Below, one piece after another: positions 1 through 8,638 of a stretch of DNA of 41,979 nt; position 1 is the stretch's first letter; each line of letters begins with the position of its first letter. The translations under genes and the position numbers were made by a program. Source of the stretch: an archaeon (GTDB lineage: Archaea > Thermoproteota > Nitrososphaeria > Nitrososphaerales > UBA183). Location of the stretch: the NCBI GenBank assembly GCA_021828185.1, contig JAKASI010000008.1:1-41979 (forward strand). The letters run 5' to 3'. The notes beneath the pieces are model-generated. The model saw only the letters and a program-made list of their open reading frames with translations. It was not told the origin of the DNA and did not search any database.

Positions 1-9
1 CTTTTTGCG

Positions 10-417
10 TCACTTGAGCAGGGTGCCGAGGTAGGCGGCATACGCCGCCGCATCCAGGAGGGACTTGCGCTCCGCTTCGAAGTTGGAAGGCGTCACTTCC
101 ACCAGCCATCCCTCTCCATATGGCGACTTGTTCACGAGCTCAGGGTGGCTGTCGAGGTTCCCGTTGACCCTTGCGACTGTTCCCGATATGGGAGAATACA
201 CCTCCGACACTGCCTTGATTGATTCCACAGTTCCCATTGACTTCATGTGCTCCACCTTCGTGTTGGGCTTCGGAGAAGTGACATAGACCACGTCGTTCAG
301 CGTCTTGGCGGCATAGTCCGTGACCCCGATCTTGATGACCGACCCTTCCTCTTTGGCCCATTCGTGCTCCTTTGTGTACAGGAGTCCTTCAGGAATCAGG
401 TATCCGTGGACTTCCAT
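10..417 (-). CDS. gcvH: Glycine cleavage system H protein
   Basis: Lipoyl carrier protein of the glycine cleavage complex. It shuttles the aminomethyl group between the P, T and L proteins in the cytoplasm. The lipoylation motif ESIKAVSEVYSP is intact and its Lys is the expected lipoyl site; the flanking GTVESI and SPISGTV segments are typical. The 135 aa length fits the family (about 125-135). The ATG at 417 lies 23 nt after the gcvT stop on the same strand, so the two are probably one transcript read from the promoter upstream of gcvT. No clear Shine-Dalgarno sequence precedes the ATG. The P protein genes are not in this window and may lie beyond the left edge. Confidence 0.95.
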   Translation of the reverse strand: MEVHGYLIPEGLLYTKEHEWAKEEGSVIKIGVTDYAAKTLNDVVYVTSPKPNTKVEHMKSMGTVESIKAVSEVYSPISGTVARVNGNLDSHPELVNKSPYGEGWLVEVTPSNFEAERKSLLDAAAYAAYLGTLLK

Positions 418-440
418 CGGATGGGCGCCGCCGCGGCGAA

Positions 441-1553
441 CTAATTACCCTTCTGGCGCTTCCAACCGTAGTGCCGTTCGTCGTAGAAAGGGGGCTTCGT
501 AATCATCCCGCCTTGACGAGCGTCCCTGACGAGCACCCCCACTTGGGTGCCGAAGGCGGAGTGGTCGGCCGTCACTTTGCACATCGCCACCCCCTTTCGA
601 AGCAACGGCGAGAAGGTCCCGCTCGTCACCTTCCCGAGCGAGCCGGAGTCGTCCACAACGTCGAACCCGTGCCTTGGAATCCCCGATTCCAAGACCAATC
701 CCCTCCGGATAACGGCAGGTCCCTGGTCCTCGTACTTCGAGAGGGCAGACGCGCCGACGAATCCGCTCTTCCCTGCTGTCATGACCCATGTCAAGTCTGC
801 TTCGAAGGGGTCTGTCCCTTGGTCGATGTCCGAACCGTGCAGAGGCAGACCCGCCTCGAGTCTGAGGGAGTCTCTGGCCCCCAGCCCGCAAGGAACTGAC
901 GTCTCCGCGAGCCGCTCCCAGATCCTCAGCGCTCTCTGGGGATCCGAATTCGAAGTGTGATAGACGATGACCTCGAATCCGTCCTCGCCGGTGTAGCCGG
1001 TCCTTGACACTAGAGCTTCCTCTCCGGCGACCTTGGCTTCGGCACATCGAAAGCGCTTCAGCTGATTCAGGTCAAGGTCGGTCAGAGGCTGCAGTGAAGC
1101 TGACGCAGCCGGCCCCTGGACCGCGACCATGGCGGTGGTCTCGGTCACGTCCTGGAAGGCCAGCCCTGCTGGGGCGTGGTCCATCATATGGACCATGTCA
1201 GTCTGGGCGTTCGCCGCGTTGACAACCACCATGTATCGGTCTGCCGCCAGCTTCTCGACAATAAGGTCGTCGATGATGCCGCCTCGGTCGTTGAGTAGGA
1301 GGGTATAGAATGCTTTGCCGGGAGGCTGAGACCCGACAGAAGTGGGGACCAGCCCTTCGAGGAACCCGGTCGAACGCTCGCCCTTAACTTCGAACCTGGC
1401 CATGTGCGAGACATCGAAGATCCCGGAAGCGCTTCTCACTGCCATGTGCTCGTCTGTGGTGGTCGTGTACCAGAGAGGCATTTCGTACCCCGCGAACTCC
1501 GTAAGCTTGGCGTGAGCCGCGTGATAATCGTGGAGTTGGGTCGTCCTGAGCAC
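441..1553 (-). CDS. gcvT: Glycine cleavage system T protein (aminomethyltransferase)
   Basis: Transfers the methylene group from the H-protein aminomethyl-lipoate to a tetrahydrofolate-type carrier and releases ammonia. The 370 aa protein starts LRTTQLHDYH, keeps FDVSHMARFEV near the N-terminus, RTGYTGEDGFE in the middle and CGLGARDSLRLEAGLPLHG in the C-terminal half, all typical of GcvT/YgfZ-family folate-binding proteins. I chose the GTG at 1553 because the family begins there and because a TATA-like box (1576-1586) sits about 28 nt upstream, giving a leaderless mRNA. A longer reading frame upstream runs through cofE on the other strand and has no family similarity. gcvH follows. Confidence 0.93.
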   Translation of the reverse strand: MLRTTQLHDYHAAHAKLTEFAGYEMPLWYTTTTDEHMAVRSASGIFDVSHMARFEVKGERSTGFLEGLVPTSVGSQPPGKAFYTLLLNDRGGIIDDLIVEKLAADRYMVVVNAANAQTDMVHMMDHAPAGLAFQDVTETTAMVAVQGPAASASLQPLTDLDLNQLKRFRCAEAKVAGEEALVSRTGYTGEDGFEVIVYHTSNSDPQRALRIWERLAETSVPCGLGARDSLRLEAGLPLHGSDIDQGTDPFEADLTWVMTAGKSGFVGASALSKYEDQGPAVIRRGLVLESGIPRHGFDVVDDSGSLGKVTSGTFSPLLRKGVAMCKVTADHSAFGTQVGVLVRDARQGGMITKPPFYDERHYGWKRQKGN

Positions 1554-1573
1554 GTAGCTTTGTGAGGCCCCGA

Positions 1574-1588
1574 CTCTATTTAAGTGGG
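1574..1588. promoter_or_regulatory. Shared divergent TATA box between gcvT and cofE
   Basis: The element CTATTTAAGTG (1576-1586) reads as a TATA-like box on both strands. Its centre (about 1581) is 28 nt from the GTG of gcvT (1553) and 28 nt from the TTG of cofE (1609). Both genes would therefore be leaderless and driven from a single near-palindromic box. The geometry is seen directly; promoter function is inferred. Confidence 0.6.
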
Positions 1589-1608
1589 CAAAAGGATTAG
1601 CAGAGCAG

Positions 1609-2382
1609 TTGCTGACCCTGGTTCCCGTAGCCGCGCCAAAGAAGAGTGCACGGTTTGACGTCGCGGAACTGATCGATGAAAAGATCGGAGAGAAGCTCAG
1701 GGATGGGGATGTGGTCGTGGTTTCGAGCAAGTTCGTCGCCATATCAGAAGGCAGGGTGGTGGAGTTGGCAACTGTCCATGCGGGCGGCCGGGCGAATGAA
1801 CTGGCCGCGGAGCACCACATGGATTCCAGGCTCTGCGAGCTCGTGCTTCGCGAGTCTGACGAAGTGCTGGGAGGCATCCCGGGCTTCATCCTCACCGGCA
1901 AGGACGGACTGCTGGTCCCAAACGCTGGAATCGACAAGTCGAACATAATGCACGGGTCGGTGGTCCTTTATCCAAGGAATCCCCAGGGGTCGGCGAAGAG
2001 AATAAGGGAGGCGCTGATCTTCTCGAAGGGCGTCTCTGTGGGCGTCGTCATCTGCGACAGTAGGCTTTCACCGACACGGAGAGGAACCACTGGTGTGGCT
2101 GTGGCTGCATCGGGCCTGGAGGCGGTGCTTGACATGCGGGGGCGGTCCGACCTCTTCGGCAACGTGCTCAAGGTGACTTCGCAGGCGTTTGCCGACGACC
2201 TTAGTTCAGCAGCGGAGGTGTTGATGGGCGAGTCGGACGAGGCAACCCCCATCGTGCTGGTGCGGGGCGTCGGGAACCGCGTCCTCAAAGACGAAGAATA
2301 CCCTGGCAGAAGGTTCGCCATCCCGACCGGTGACGACGTCTTCCTGAGGAGCCTCGGCTATTCGCAGAGCGCATACGCCTAA
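1609..2382 (+). CDS. cofE: Coenzyme F420:L-glutamate ligase
   Basis: Adds gamma-linked glutamate residues to F420-0 in a GTP-dependent reaction, making the F420 tail. The 257 aa protein shows the family landmarks DGDVVVVSSKFVAISEG near residue 35, a CDSRLSPTRRGTTGVAV segment around 145-165, DMRGRSDLFGNVLKVT after it and IVLVRGVG near 215. The TTG start at 1609 is supported by a TATA-like box about 28 nt upstream and by the usual family N-terminus (LTLVPV). It diverges from gcvT and is followed after 27 nt by a zinc-ribbon gene that may be co-transcribed. Its presence implies an F420-using organism. Confidence 0.93.
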   Translation: MLTLVPVAAPKKSARFDVAELIDEKIGEKLRDGDVVVVSSKFVAISEGRVVELATVHAGGRANELAAEHHMDSRLCELVLRESDEVLGGIPGFILTGKDGLLVPNAGIDKSNIMHGSVVLYPRNPQGSAKRIREALIFSKGVSVGVVICDSRLSPTRRGTTGVAVAASGLEAVLDMRGRSDLFGNVLKVTSQAFADDLSSAAEVLMGESDEATPIVLVRGVGNRVLKDEEYPGRRFAIPTGDDVFLRSLGYSQSAYA

Positions 2383-2409
2383 ATGCACGCACACTCCCGC
2401 CGGTGGGCA

Positions 2410-2586
2410 TTGACTTACGAGATAGTTTGCAGCTCCTGTGGCACTCCGCTTTATTCGGGGTTCGATCTACGGTCCCCCGGAGACGTGCTGAAGGCCGCAG
2501 ACTATCGATGCAAGAAGTGCGGTGCGAGGTTGGCACCGACCAAGTATCAGGTAGAGGTCAGGAAGATTGACGGCTCGTTTTCGTAG
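2410..2586 (+). CDS. Small zinc-ribbon protein
   Basis: A 58 aa protein with two CxxC knuckles, CSSCG near the start and CKKCG about 30 residues later, followed by a short basic tail. This is the layout of a single zinc ribbon, as in small RNA polymerase-associated or RNA-binding proteins, but I cannot name the family. I prefer the TTG at 2410 because GGTGGG lies just upstream and the domain begins immediately after; an ATG at 2383, next to the cofE stop, would add nine residues. It sits between cofE and topA on the same strand. Confidence 0.7.
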   Translation: MTYEIVCSSCGTPLYSGFDLRSPGDVLKAADYRCKKCGARLAPTKYQVEVRKIDGSFS

Positions 2587-2639
2587 GCAGAGCATATAGG
2601 GTTCATAGCTGCCAGTGACAGTGCCGGGGCAAACGGAAT

Positions 2640-4697
2640 TTGGGATATACGCTGGTAATCTGCGAGAAGCCTGACGCGGCAAGGAGGGTGGCAGACGCAC
2701 TATCGGGGGGGCCCAGCAAGGTGATGACAGTAGACGGCACTCTGGCCTACAGCCTCGCCCGTGGAGGGGAAGAGTTCGTCGTGTGCTCGGCCCAAGGACA
2801 TGTGTATGGGGTATCGGACCCTTCGGACGAAAGGACGGTCTACCCGGTCTTTGACCTAGAATGGTACCCGCTGAGCATGATAGGGGAAGAAGACAATGGC
2901 GCCGGGAGGCGGATTTCAGCTATCAAGAAGTTGGCGGACGGCGCCTCGAGATTCGTGAATGCCTGCGACTTCGACGTCGAAGGGGAGACGATAGGATACA
3001 ACCTGCTGAGATACGCCTGCGGCGGGAAGGAAAAGGCAGCCCTCAGGGCGAGGTTCTCGACGCTGACCGGGGAGGATCTGAGAAGGGCCTTCGATGAACT
3101 GGTGACCCAGCCTGAGCAGGGACTCGCCAGGGCGGGAAGGGCGAGGCACGCCATCGACTTCGCGTGGGGAGTGAACCTCTCCAGGGCACTCTCCCAGTCC
3201 GCGCTCGGGTCAGGGCACAGGTACAGGACCGTGAGCATGGGGAGAGTGCAGGGACCCACGCTCGGGTTCCTGGTGGACAGGGAGAGGGCGATTCGGGAGT
3301 TCGTTCCTCTGCCATATTGGAAGGTCGTTGGTAAGTTCGAGAGGGAAGGGAAGAAGGTAATTGCCCCCTACGTCCAGGAAAGGGTCCAGACCAGGTCTCT
3401 CGCCAACGAGGTCCGCGACGAATGCCTCGGGAGAAGCGCCGTGGCAGCTTCGGTCAGGAAGCACACGGTGCAGGTGGCGCCCCCCGTTCCCTTCGACATT
3501 GGCGAGCTTCAGAAGGAGGCGTACAGGGCCTTTGGTTACACTCCGAGCAGGACCCTGCAGATCGCCGAGCGCCTTTACCTCGGAGCCCTGATCTCCTATC
3601 CCAGGACAGGCGGCCAGAAGCTTCCCCCCTCGCTGAACCTCAGGGGGGTGCTCGCGGGCATCGGTAAGATCCCCGAGTATTCGAACATGGCCAGAAGGAT
3701 TCTCGACTCCGGTGCCAGGCCGGTCCAAGGGACAAGATCAGATCCTGCTCACCCTGCCCTGCATCCCACCGGAGAGAGACCGCGCCGGCCCCTGGACCGC
3801 TCAGAGAGCTCTGTCTTCGATCTCGTCGTCAGGAGATTCCTCGCGGCGTTCGGGCTTCCTGCAAGGCGGGAGATCACAGACGTCACCTTCGCGGTTGGCA
3901 GCCATGAATTCAGGCTTTCAGGAGGAGCGACGGTCTTCGCCGGCTGGGTCGAGTACTATGGAAAGTATGCCGGATTCAGAGACGGGGAGATCCCGCCAGT
4001 CTCGGAAGGCGACATCTTCAGCGTCATTGATGTGACAGTGGAAGAGAAGTTCGAGCAGAAGCCGGCTAGATACAACCCCGGCAGCTTGCTCGAAAAGATG
4101 GAGAGGGAGGAGATTGGGACCAAGGCGACGAGGGCCGACATCATCGCAACGTTGGTGGGGAGAGGGTATGTCTCGGGAGAGGGGATGGAGGTAAACGACC
4201 TTGGTTTCGCGGTCGTCGAGGCCATGGAGAGGTTTGCTCCTGCGATTACTAGCACGGGCCTGACGCGCGACATCGAGAAGAAGCTGGAAGCCGTGGAATC
4301 GGGGGCAGAGACGGAGGGGGAGATCCTCAGGGAGACGGTCCGGTCCATAGCGAATCAGCTTGCCGAGCTGGGTACGGAAGAAGATGTCCTGGGGAAGGAA
4401 CTTGGTACTGCCCTGATGCGCACCGCCGCGAAGGTCCCGGCGCTGGGCAGGTGCCCTGTCTGCAAGACCGGGGAGCTGAGAGTAATCCGGTCCAAGACCA
4501 CAGGCAAGCGGTTTGTCGGGTGCTCGAACTACCCCTCCATCTGCCGGGCGTCGGCTCCCCTCCCCCAACGGGGCGCGGTCAGGGCGACGCCAAAACCTTG
4601 CGAACGGTGCTCTTGGCCCATAATCTACGTCGGCGGGGGCAGACGCCCCTGGAGGCTCTGCGTGAACCCCGATTGCCCCGGAAGGAAGAAGAAATGA
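2640..4697 (+). CDS. topA: DNA topoisomerase IA
   Basis: Type IA topoisomerase that cuts one DNA strand through a 5'-phosphotyrosine and relaxes negative supercoils or unlinks single-strand crossings. The Toprim domain shows VICEKPDAA at residues 7-15 and the acidic DFDVEGE triad (D110, D112, E114). The catalytic tyrosine is Y320 in LISYPRTGG. The C-terminus (about 605-680) carries two C4 zinc fingers (CPVC/CSNYPSIC and CERC/CVNPDC). At 685 aa it fits archaeal TopA. The start is TTG at 2640, with a TATA-like sequence (catatagg) about 45 nt upstream. The stop overlaps the next gene by ATGA. Confidence 0.95.
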   Translation: MGYTLVICEKPDAARRVADALSGGPSKVMTVDGTLAYSLARGGEEFVVCSAQGHVYGVSDPSDERTVYPVFDLEWYPLSMIGEEDNGAGRRISAIKKLADGASRFVNACDFDVEGETIGYNLLRYACGGKEKAALRARFSTLTGEDLRRAFDELVTQPEQGLARAGRARHAIDFAWGVNLSRALSQSALGSGHRYRTVSMGRVQGPTLGFLVDRERAIREFVPLPYWKVVGKFEREGKKVIAPYVQERVQTRSLANEVRDECLGRSAVAASVRKHTVQVAPPVPFDIGELQKEAYRAFGYTPSRTLQIAERLYLGALISYPRTGGQKLPPSLNLRGVLAGIGKIPEYSNMARRILDSGARPVQGTRSDPAHPALHPTGERPRRPLDRSESSVFDLVVRRFLAAFGLPARREITDVTFAVGSHEFRLSGGATVFAGWVEYYGKYAGFRDGEIPPVSEGDIFSVIDVTVEEKFEQKPARYNPGSLLEKMEREEIGTKATRADIIATLVGRGYVSGEGMEVNDLGFAVVEAMERFAPAITSTGLTRDIEKKLEAVESGAETEGEILRETVRSIANQLAELGTEEDVLGKELGTALMRTAAKVPALGRCPVCKTGELRVIRSKTTGKRFVGCSNYPSICRASAPLPQRGAVRATPKPCERCSWPIIYVGGGRRPWRLCVNPDCPGRKKK

Positions 4698-4900
4698 AGT
4701 GTGCGGCGTGCGGCAGGGAGGGCGCCGCCGACCTGTGCCGGCACCACGCGGCCGCTAAAGAGAGGCTGAGGGAGGCCTACCCACTCTGGGTGAAGGCCTA
4801 TGGGGACATGGGCTGGGACGAGTACCTGGATAATGTTAAACGCAAAGTTCAAACGGGCCAGTGGGTGAAGGAGGTAGCAGAGCTTCTGCAAGGTGGTTGA
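4694..4900 (+). CDS. Small Cys/His-containing protein coupled to topA
   Basis: A 68 aa protein whose ATG overlaps the topA stop (ATGA), so it is translationally coupled. The N-terminus MKCAACGREG followed by CRHH suggests a small metal-binding knuckle (CxxC plus C and H). The rest is predicted helical, with a conserved-looking WVKAYGDMGWDEYLD stretch. I do not recognise the family. Co-transcription with topA hints at a nucleic-acid role, but this is inference. Confidence 0.75.
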   Translation: MKCAACGREGAADLCRHHAAAKERLREAYPLWVKAYGDMGWDEYLDNVKRKVQTGQWVKEVAELLQGG

Positions 4901-5308
4901 ATGATAAGACAGACCCTAGAATCGGCGTATCGCAAGACGATCGGCTCCCTGAGAAACGGGGCCGTCGGGCTGTTAAGCTCGCTTACAAGACGGGGAGGAG
5001 TAATCCAGACACTGTACGTGCTTGCCCTGGTTGGTCTTATGGCCGGGTTCGTGACCGCCCTCGTCTACCCAGTCCCCAACCAAACATACATCCCTTACCC
5101 GGGCAGCCAGGCTGAGACCATCCCCGAAGCCATAGTCAACGCCTTCCTCATCATCACAGGGGGCGCGGGCGTCTACCTCGTCTACCTCAGCGGCAGACAG
5201 ACCGTCAGAGCTAGGGCAGTGAACCTGTACCTGGGTCTGGCTCTCCTTCTGCTCGTGGTGTCGATTTTCGCAGGAATAGACCTCGCCATCCTCAAGGGAT
5301 TCGGCTAG
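4901..5308 (+). CDS. Three-TM membrane protein of unknown function
   Basis: A 135 aa protein with a basic N-terminus (about 35 residues) and three hydrophobic segments around 36-60, 78-98 and 109-131, separated by short loops; the first loop is PYPGSQ-rich. The ATG directly follows the stop of the preceding gene and has GGTGG five nt upstream, so it belongs to the topA transcript. It converges on and slightly overlaps the end of the next minus-strand gene. The layout loosely recalls small subunits of membrane complexes, but no family is recognised. Confidence 0.8.
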   Translation: MIRQTLESAYRKTIGSLRNGAVGLLSSLTRRGGVIQTLYVLALVGLMAGFVTALVYPVPNQTYIPYPGSQAETIPEAIVNAFLIITGGAGVYLVYLSGRQTVRARAVNLYLGLALLLLVVSIFAGIDLAILKGFG

Positions 5309-5891
5309 AGAAACCTCCCTCCGGCCAGGCAGAGCCTCTTTCCGTCTTCATCTCAATCCCGTTTCCATTCGCGCTCACCGATGTCGTGACGTCGGACAGA
5401 TTCGAGATGGACCTCCCCCTCCCCGGCCTCGCAAAGCCTTCACGCCGGTACATGCTCAAGATGACTGCGCTGCCATTACTTCTGGCGTACTGCGAAAGGC
5501 TTTCGAGGGCGAACATCAGCTTCCTCCCCCGGGAACTCCCATCTTCCATTGAGATCAAATGATAGAGGCTGTTCAGGCTGTCTATCACGACTACGTTCTG
5601 GCTGGTTCTGAACAGCAAAGAGAACTCGGCCTCGATGTCCGAGCCTGGAGCCGGGACCCTCACGGTGAACGAACCGGCGTCGTAGGTCAGCCCCCCAAAG
5701 ACAATGTCAGCGTTGGAGGAGTAGAGGGCGTCTATGTCAAAGATTGCGCAGGAAAGGTTCGACCGCGCGATGGAGCTCGCCAATGTGCGCGCGAATTTGA
5801 CGTTTGTCTCTCTCCCATCGACGATGAAGGTCGCCGTCTTGCCTATCAGGGGGCGCAGCAGAGAATTCCTTCTGTCTCCGCTGTAACTCAT
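5292..5891 (-). CDS. RecA/KaiC-fold protein with degenerate P-loop
   Basis: A 199 aa RecA-superfamily domain. A Walker B-like strand is clear (NVVVIDSLNSLYHL, about 99-112). The Walker A position reads VDGRETNVKF, which keeps a Gly and a Lys but lacks the GK(S/T) ending, so ATP hydrolysis is doubtful. The usual later strands (VILSMYRR) are present. I chose the ATG at 5891, preceded by GGGAGG and by a TATA-like sequence near 5917-5923. A longer frame to 6089 has a low-complexity, Arg-rich N-terminus without family character. It diverges from an RNase H-fold gene. It may be an archaeal RadA/KaiC paralogue with a regulatory rather than catalytic role. Confidence 0.75.
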   Translation of the reverse strand: MSYSGDRRNSLLRPLIGKTATFIVDGRETNVKFARTLASSIARSNLSCAIFDIDALYSSNADIVFGGLTYDAGSFTVRVPAPGSDIEAEFSLLFRTSQNVVVIDSLNSLYHLISMEDGSSRGRKLMFALESLSQYARSNGSAVILSMYRREGFARPGRGRSISNLSDVTTSVSANGNGIEMKTERGSAWPEGGFSSRIP

Positions 5892-6143
5892 TTCCTCCCA
5901 CAGAGAGCCGCACCAATATAACCCGTCGGGGCCCGCAGGAGCGCCGGCCGGAGCCCGGCTCGATGCCATGGAGAAGCTGCGAGCGCGACCGGTGGAACGA
6001 CGGCTGGTCAAACCCCCCTTCGCCGAAGTGACAAAGCAGACCCTGCAGAGACGCGCTGGGGCCTTGCGGGCGAAGACAGCTGGACGCACTCCAAGCGCTA
6101 AAGCTCATTAGTCGAGCCAAAGTCCAAGCGAGGATACTCCAGG

Positions 6144-6758
6144 TTGAACCGCATCTGCGTTGCGACGTCGAAAGCCCGGGCATACTTCGCCCTTGTTTCG
6201 AGGTTGAGAAGGGCGGGCCTCCCGTTTTCGAGCGTCGTCGGTGAATCGGACCTCGAGGGATGCGACATTGTGCTCACCACAGAGGACGAGTCGGAGCAGT
6301 TCGGCGGCAGGGCCCTAGCGCTGGAACGCTTGGACGAGAACCCAGGGATATTCAAGGGCCAGATAGTGTCACGTCTAGGAGGAGAAGGAGAGGTCATCCT
6401 CGCGGGGGTCGACCCTGGGAAGAGGACAGGCCTGGCGGTGTTCTACGGGCGGACGAAGCTCTCTTCGAGCAACTTCGACTCCACCATGGCGGTGTGTTCT
6501 AGGGTCGCTGCATACGCCAGGGCCATGCCAGCCAGCCAGGTGTTGGTTAGGATAGGTAACGGCAACAGGGCGCTGGCTGCGAAACTGATTGACGGCTTCG
6601 GCACGGAGGTCCCAGCTGCGACACTGGAGTTGGTCGATGAGTCGGGGACTTCGAGGGCATCAAAGACTAAGGGCGTTCAGCGGGACCAGGCGGCGGCTGC
6701 CAAAATCGCTTTCAGGAAAGGAGAGGTCGTCACGCGGTCGACCAGAAGTCCCGGCTGA
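6144..6758 (+). CDS. RuvC/RNase H-fold protein, putative nuclease
   Basis: A 204 aa protein. From residue 84 it shows a RuvC-like first strand ILAGVDPGKRTGLAVFYG, with the acidic residue at D90. A second acidic strand TLELVDES and a terminal RDQAAAAKIAF helix supply the E and D positions expected for an RNase H-fold active site. The N-terminal 80 residues form a separate small domain. The start is a TTG at 6144 with only a weak upstream signal, so it could be off by some residues. Its 3' end overlaps the convergent XPD-type helicase by 29 nt. A DNA-structure or RNA nuclease is plausible; the substrate is unknown. Confidence 0.7.
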   Translation: MNRICVATSKARAYFALVSRLRRAGLPFSSVVGESDLEGCDIVLTTEDESEQFGGRALALERLDENPGIFKGQIVSRLGGEGEVILAGVDPGKRTGLAVFYGRTKLSSSNFDSTMAVCSRVAAYARAMPASQVLVRIGNGNRALAAKLIDGFGTEVPAATLELVDESGTSRASKTKGVQRDQAAAAKIAFRKGEVVTRSTRSPG

Positions 6759-8586
6759 GCGCCTCGATGACGCGGGGGGACAGGTCCCCTACCGTCATGT
6801 CACTCCTGAGCCATGACGGCATCAATTCCCTCGCGGCCGAGCTCCCGAAACGCTCGTCGAAGAAGAAGACGAGGCCCCTTTTCCCTGGGTTCCGGACATG
6901 CCTACCCGCGGCCTGGAATGCCTTGCGCAGAGCTGGCAGCCGAGAGAGCATGAGGTATGCGTCGTGCTGTCCGGCCCGCTTCATGAACGCGTACTCGGCG
7001 TACATCATGGGAGACGGCGGCGGGACGGCGAGGCCCACCACTATTATCGAGCCCATTGTTCCTCCAGCGAAGTCCTCTCCTTCGGAAAACCTGCCGCCCT
7101 GGACCCCGAACAGGACTGAGTCGTCGGCCGATCGAAAGGAGTCGAACACTTCCGTGGCCTGGTCGTTTGAGAGTCCCGGAGCCTCCGAGACTACGTTGCG
7201 GCTGCCCACCTTCTTTGAAACCATCTCGAATATGGCTGCGAGGACGGAATAAGAGGGTGCGAAGACCCCGACTCCGGACGCCGTGGAGTTGATCACGGCT
7301 GCGACGCGGCAGGATATCCTTGAGTACATCTCCGGCGTCCTCGCCTTGTATCGGGTGGTGGTCCCTGTGTCTACTGCGGTCCTGACTGCCACGGACGGGA
7401 CGGCAGAGGTTTGATAGGTCTTGGTTCTGTCTGGGTCGAGACCCACCGACCTTGCGAACGCCGAAGACGGGTTGACTGTGGCCGAGATGAGCAGGGAACC
7501 GGCGAATTCCCCCAGGTAGGCGGCTGTCCCCCTGACTGGGTCGGGGTCGACCAGCCCGAGGCAGTCGTCCCATTTGACCAGAACGCCCGGGCTTGAAGAT
7601 GAAAGCTTGGCAAGGAAATCCCCCACCCGAAGGATGAGCGAAGGGAGCTTCCGATCGTACATCACCGAGCCCCAGGCGGCGCCCGAGCTCGCGTTCAGCT
7701 CGAACGCCAGATTCTGGAGCCAGACTGTCCCGTGGTCGCTACGGAGCCTTTCAAGTACGGAATCTCGGTCCAGCTGCCACCCTGAATGCCCTGAGATAAT
7801 CTGCTCGACCGACCGCTGCAACGCAGCAACCGATTCGGCCGCCCTGTCCATCAGGAGGGCCCGAGCTTCACGTGCCGCCCCGGCGACCTGACCAAGCGTC
7901 AAGGTGGCCGAGCCGATGCCTCTGTAGAAGTCCCGGAGGTTGTGGGCCTCGTCCACTACGAGCAATGTCTGCCTTCTTTCCACCGAGCTGCGGTCGAAGA
8001 GCGCGTGCATGGCCCGTGGGTCGAAGGCATACTGATAGGGCACGACGATCAGCTTGGCCTGGACAATCGCAAGCCTGGTCACTTCGTAGGGGCAAACATG
8101 GATTGCCTCCGACTGCCTGACGAGCTCCTCGTGGCGAGGGGCTCTGGTTAGCGTGCTGTCCACCAGGCGACTGAACCCCTGTGTGAGGGGGACGTTCAGG
8201 AAATACGAACAGAGGTTGTTGCTCGTGTTGAAGGTGCAATACCAGCCGAAGGATTCCTGTGGGACCGCCCTGCGCCTTCGGAGTAGACAGTAGTCGTACT
8301 TAGAGAGCATCGACGCCGCTTTGAACGGATGCTTTTCTTGCAGCTTTGCTACCTCCTCCACCACCCTGTAGATCTGGCGCTTCGTCCTGCATGCGTAGAC
8401 GACCCGGCGCCCGGTCTCCTCGGCAGCGGTTAGTGCCCCTGCCAGGACCGCCGCTGTCTTTCCAAACCCGCTCATGGCCTCGGCTATCAGGGTCTCTCCG
8501 TTGATGCACGCGCTGTAGACCCGCTCTGCAAACTCTCTCTGCCCGGGGCGGAACGATTGGTATGCGAAGCGGTCGTCGATCCCCAT
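6730..8586 (-). CDS. XPD/Rad3-type superfamily 2 DNA helicase (Fe-S)
   Basis: 5'-3' DNA helicase of the XPD family, used in repair and at blocked forks. Domains in order: Q-like motif YQSFRPGQ (9-16), Walker A AMSGFGKT (37-44), four cysteines for the 4Fe-4S domain (C100, C117, C126, C165), DEAH at 212-215, and motif VI near the C-terminus as QAAGRHVRNPGKRG, followed by DERF. The 618 aa length fits archaeal XPD. The Walker A motif has Phe-Gly where many homologues have other small residues, but Gly-Lys-Thr is intact. The ATG at 8586 is the only start at the family N-terminus. The HD phosphohydrolase gene upstream is on the same strand (52 nt gap). Confidence 0.9.
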   Translation of the reverse strand: MGIDDRFAYQSFRPGQREFAERVYSACINGETLIAEAMSGFGKTAAVLAGALTAAEETGRRVVYACRTKRQIYRVVEEVAKLQEKHPFKAASMLSKYDYCLLRRRRAVPQESFGWYCTFNTSNNLCSYFLNVPLTQGFSRLVDSTLTRAPRHEELVRQSEAIHVCPYEVTRLAIVQAKLIVVPYQYAFDPRAMHALFDRSSVERRQTLLVVDEAHNLRDFYRGIGSATLTLGQVAGAAREARALLMDRAAESVAALQRSVEQIISGHSGWQLDRDSVLERLRSDHGTVWLQNLAFELNASSGAAWGSVMYDRKLPSLILRVGDFLAKLSSSSPGVLVKWDDCLGLVDPDPVRGTAAYLGEFAGSLLISATVNPSSAFARSVGLDPDRTKTYQTSAVPSVAVRTAVDTGTTTRYKARTPEMYSRISCRVAAVINSTASGVGVFAPSYSVLAAIFEMVSKKVGSRNVVSEAPGLSNDQATEVFDSFRSADDSVLFGVQGGRFSEGEDFAGGTMGSIIVVGLAVPPPSPMMYAEYAFMKRAGQHDAYLMLSRLPALRKAFQAAGRHVRNPGKRGLVFFFDERFGSSAARELMPSWLRSDMTVGDLSPRVIEALSRDFWSTA

Positions 8587-8638
8587 GCAAAGGCAGGCTG
8601 CTGAGCTATATTACGCCCAACATCTTCTGGTCCAACTT

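Noticed and set aside
372..899. Long plus-strand frames antisense to gcvT, and similar long antisense frames throughout
   Set aside because: High GC content creates long antisense frames; none shows recognisable domains and all are mirrored by well-supported genes.
1554..1946. N-terminal extension of gcvT by about 130 codons
   Set aside because: It lies antisense to the conserved part of cofE, has a Ser/Thr-rich composition with no GcvT similarity, and the promoter box sits downstream of it.
4451..4693. Upstream extension of the 68 aa gene after topA
   Set aside because: It overlaps the zinc-finger coding part of topA in another frame, and only the part after the ATGA overlap looks protein-like.
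5892..6089. Extension of the RecA/KaiC-fold gene to 6089
   Set aside because: The added 66 residues are Arg/Ala/Pro-rich without family features, and the ATG at 5891 has a ribosome-binding site and a TATA box.
5968..6111. 47 codon basic frame (MEKLRARPVERR...) on the plus strand
   Set aside because: It uses many CGA codons, unlike neighbouring genes, has no good upstream signal, and I see no ribosomal protein match.
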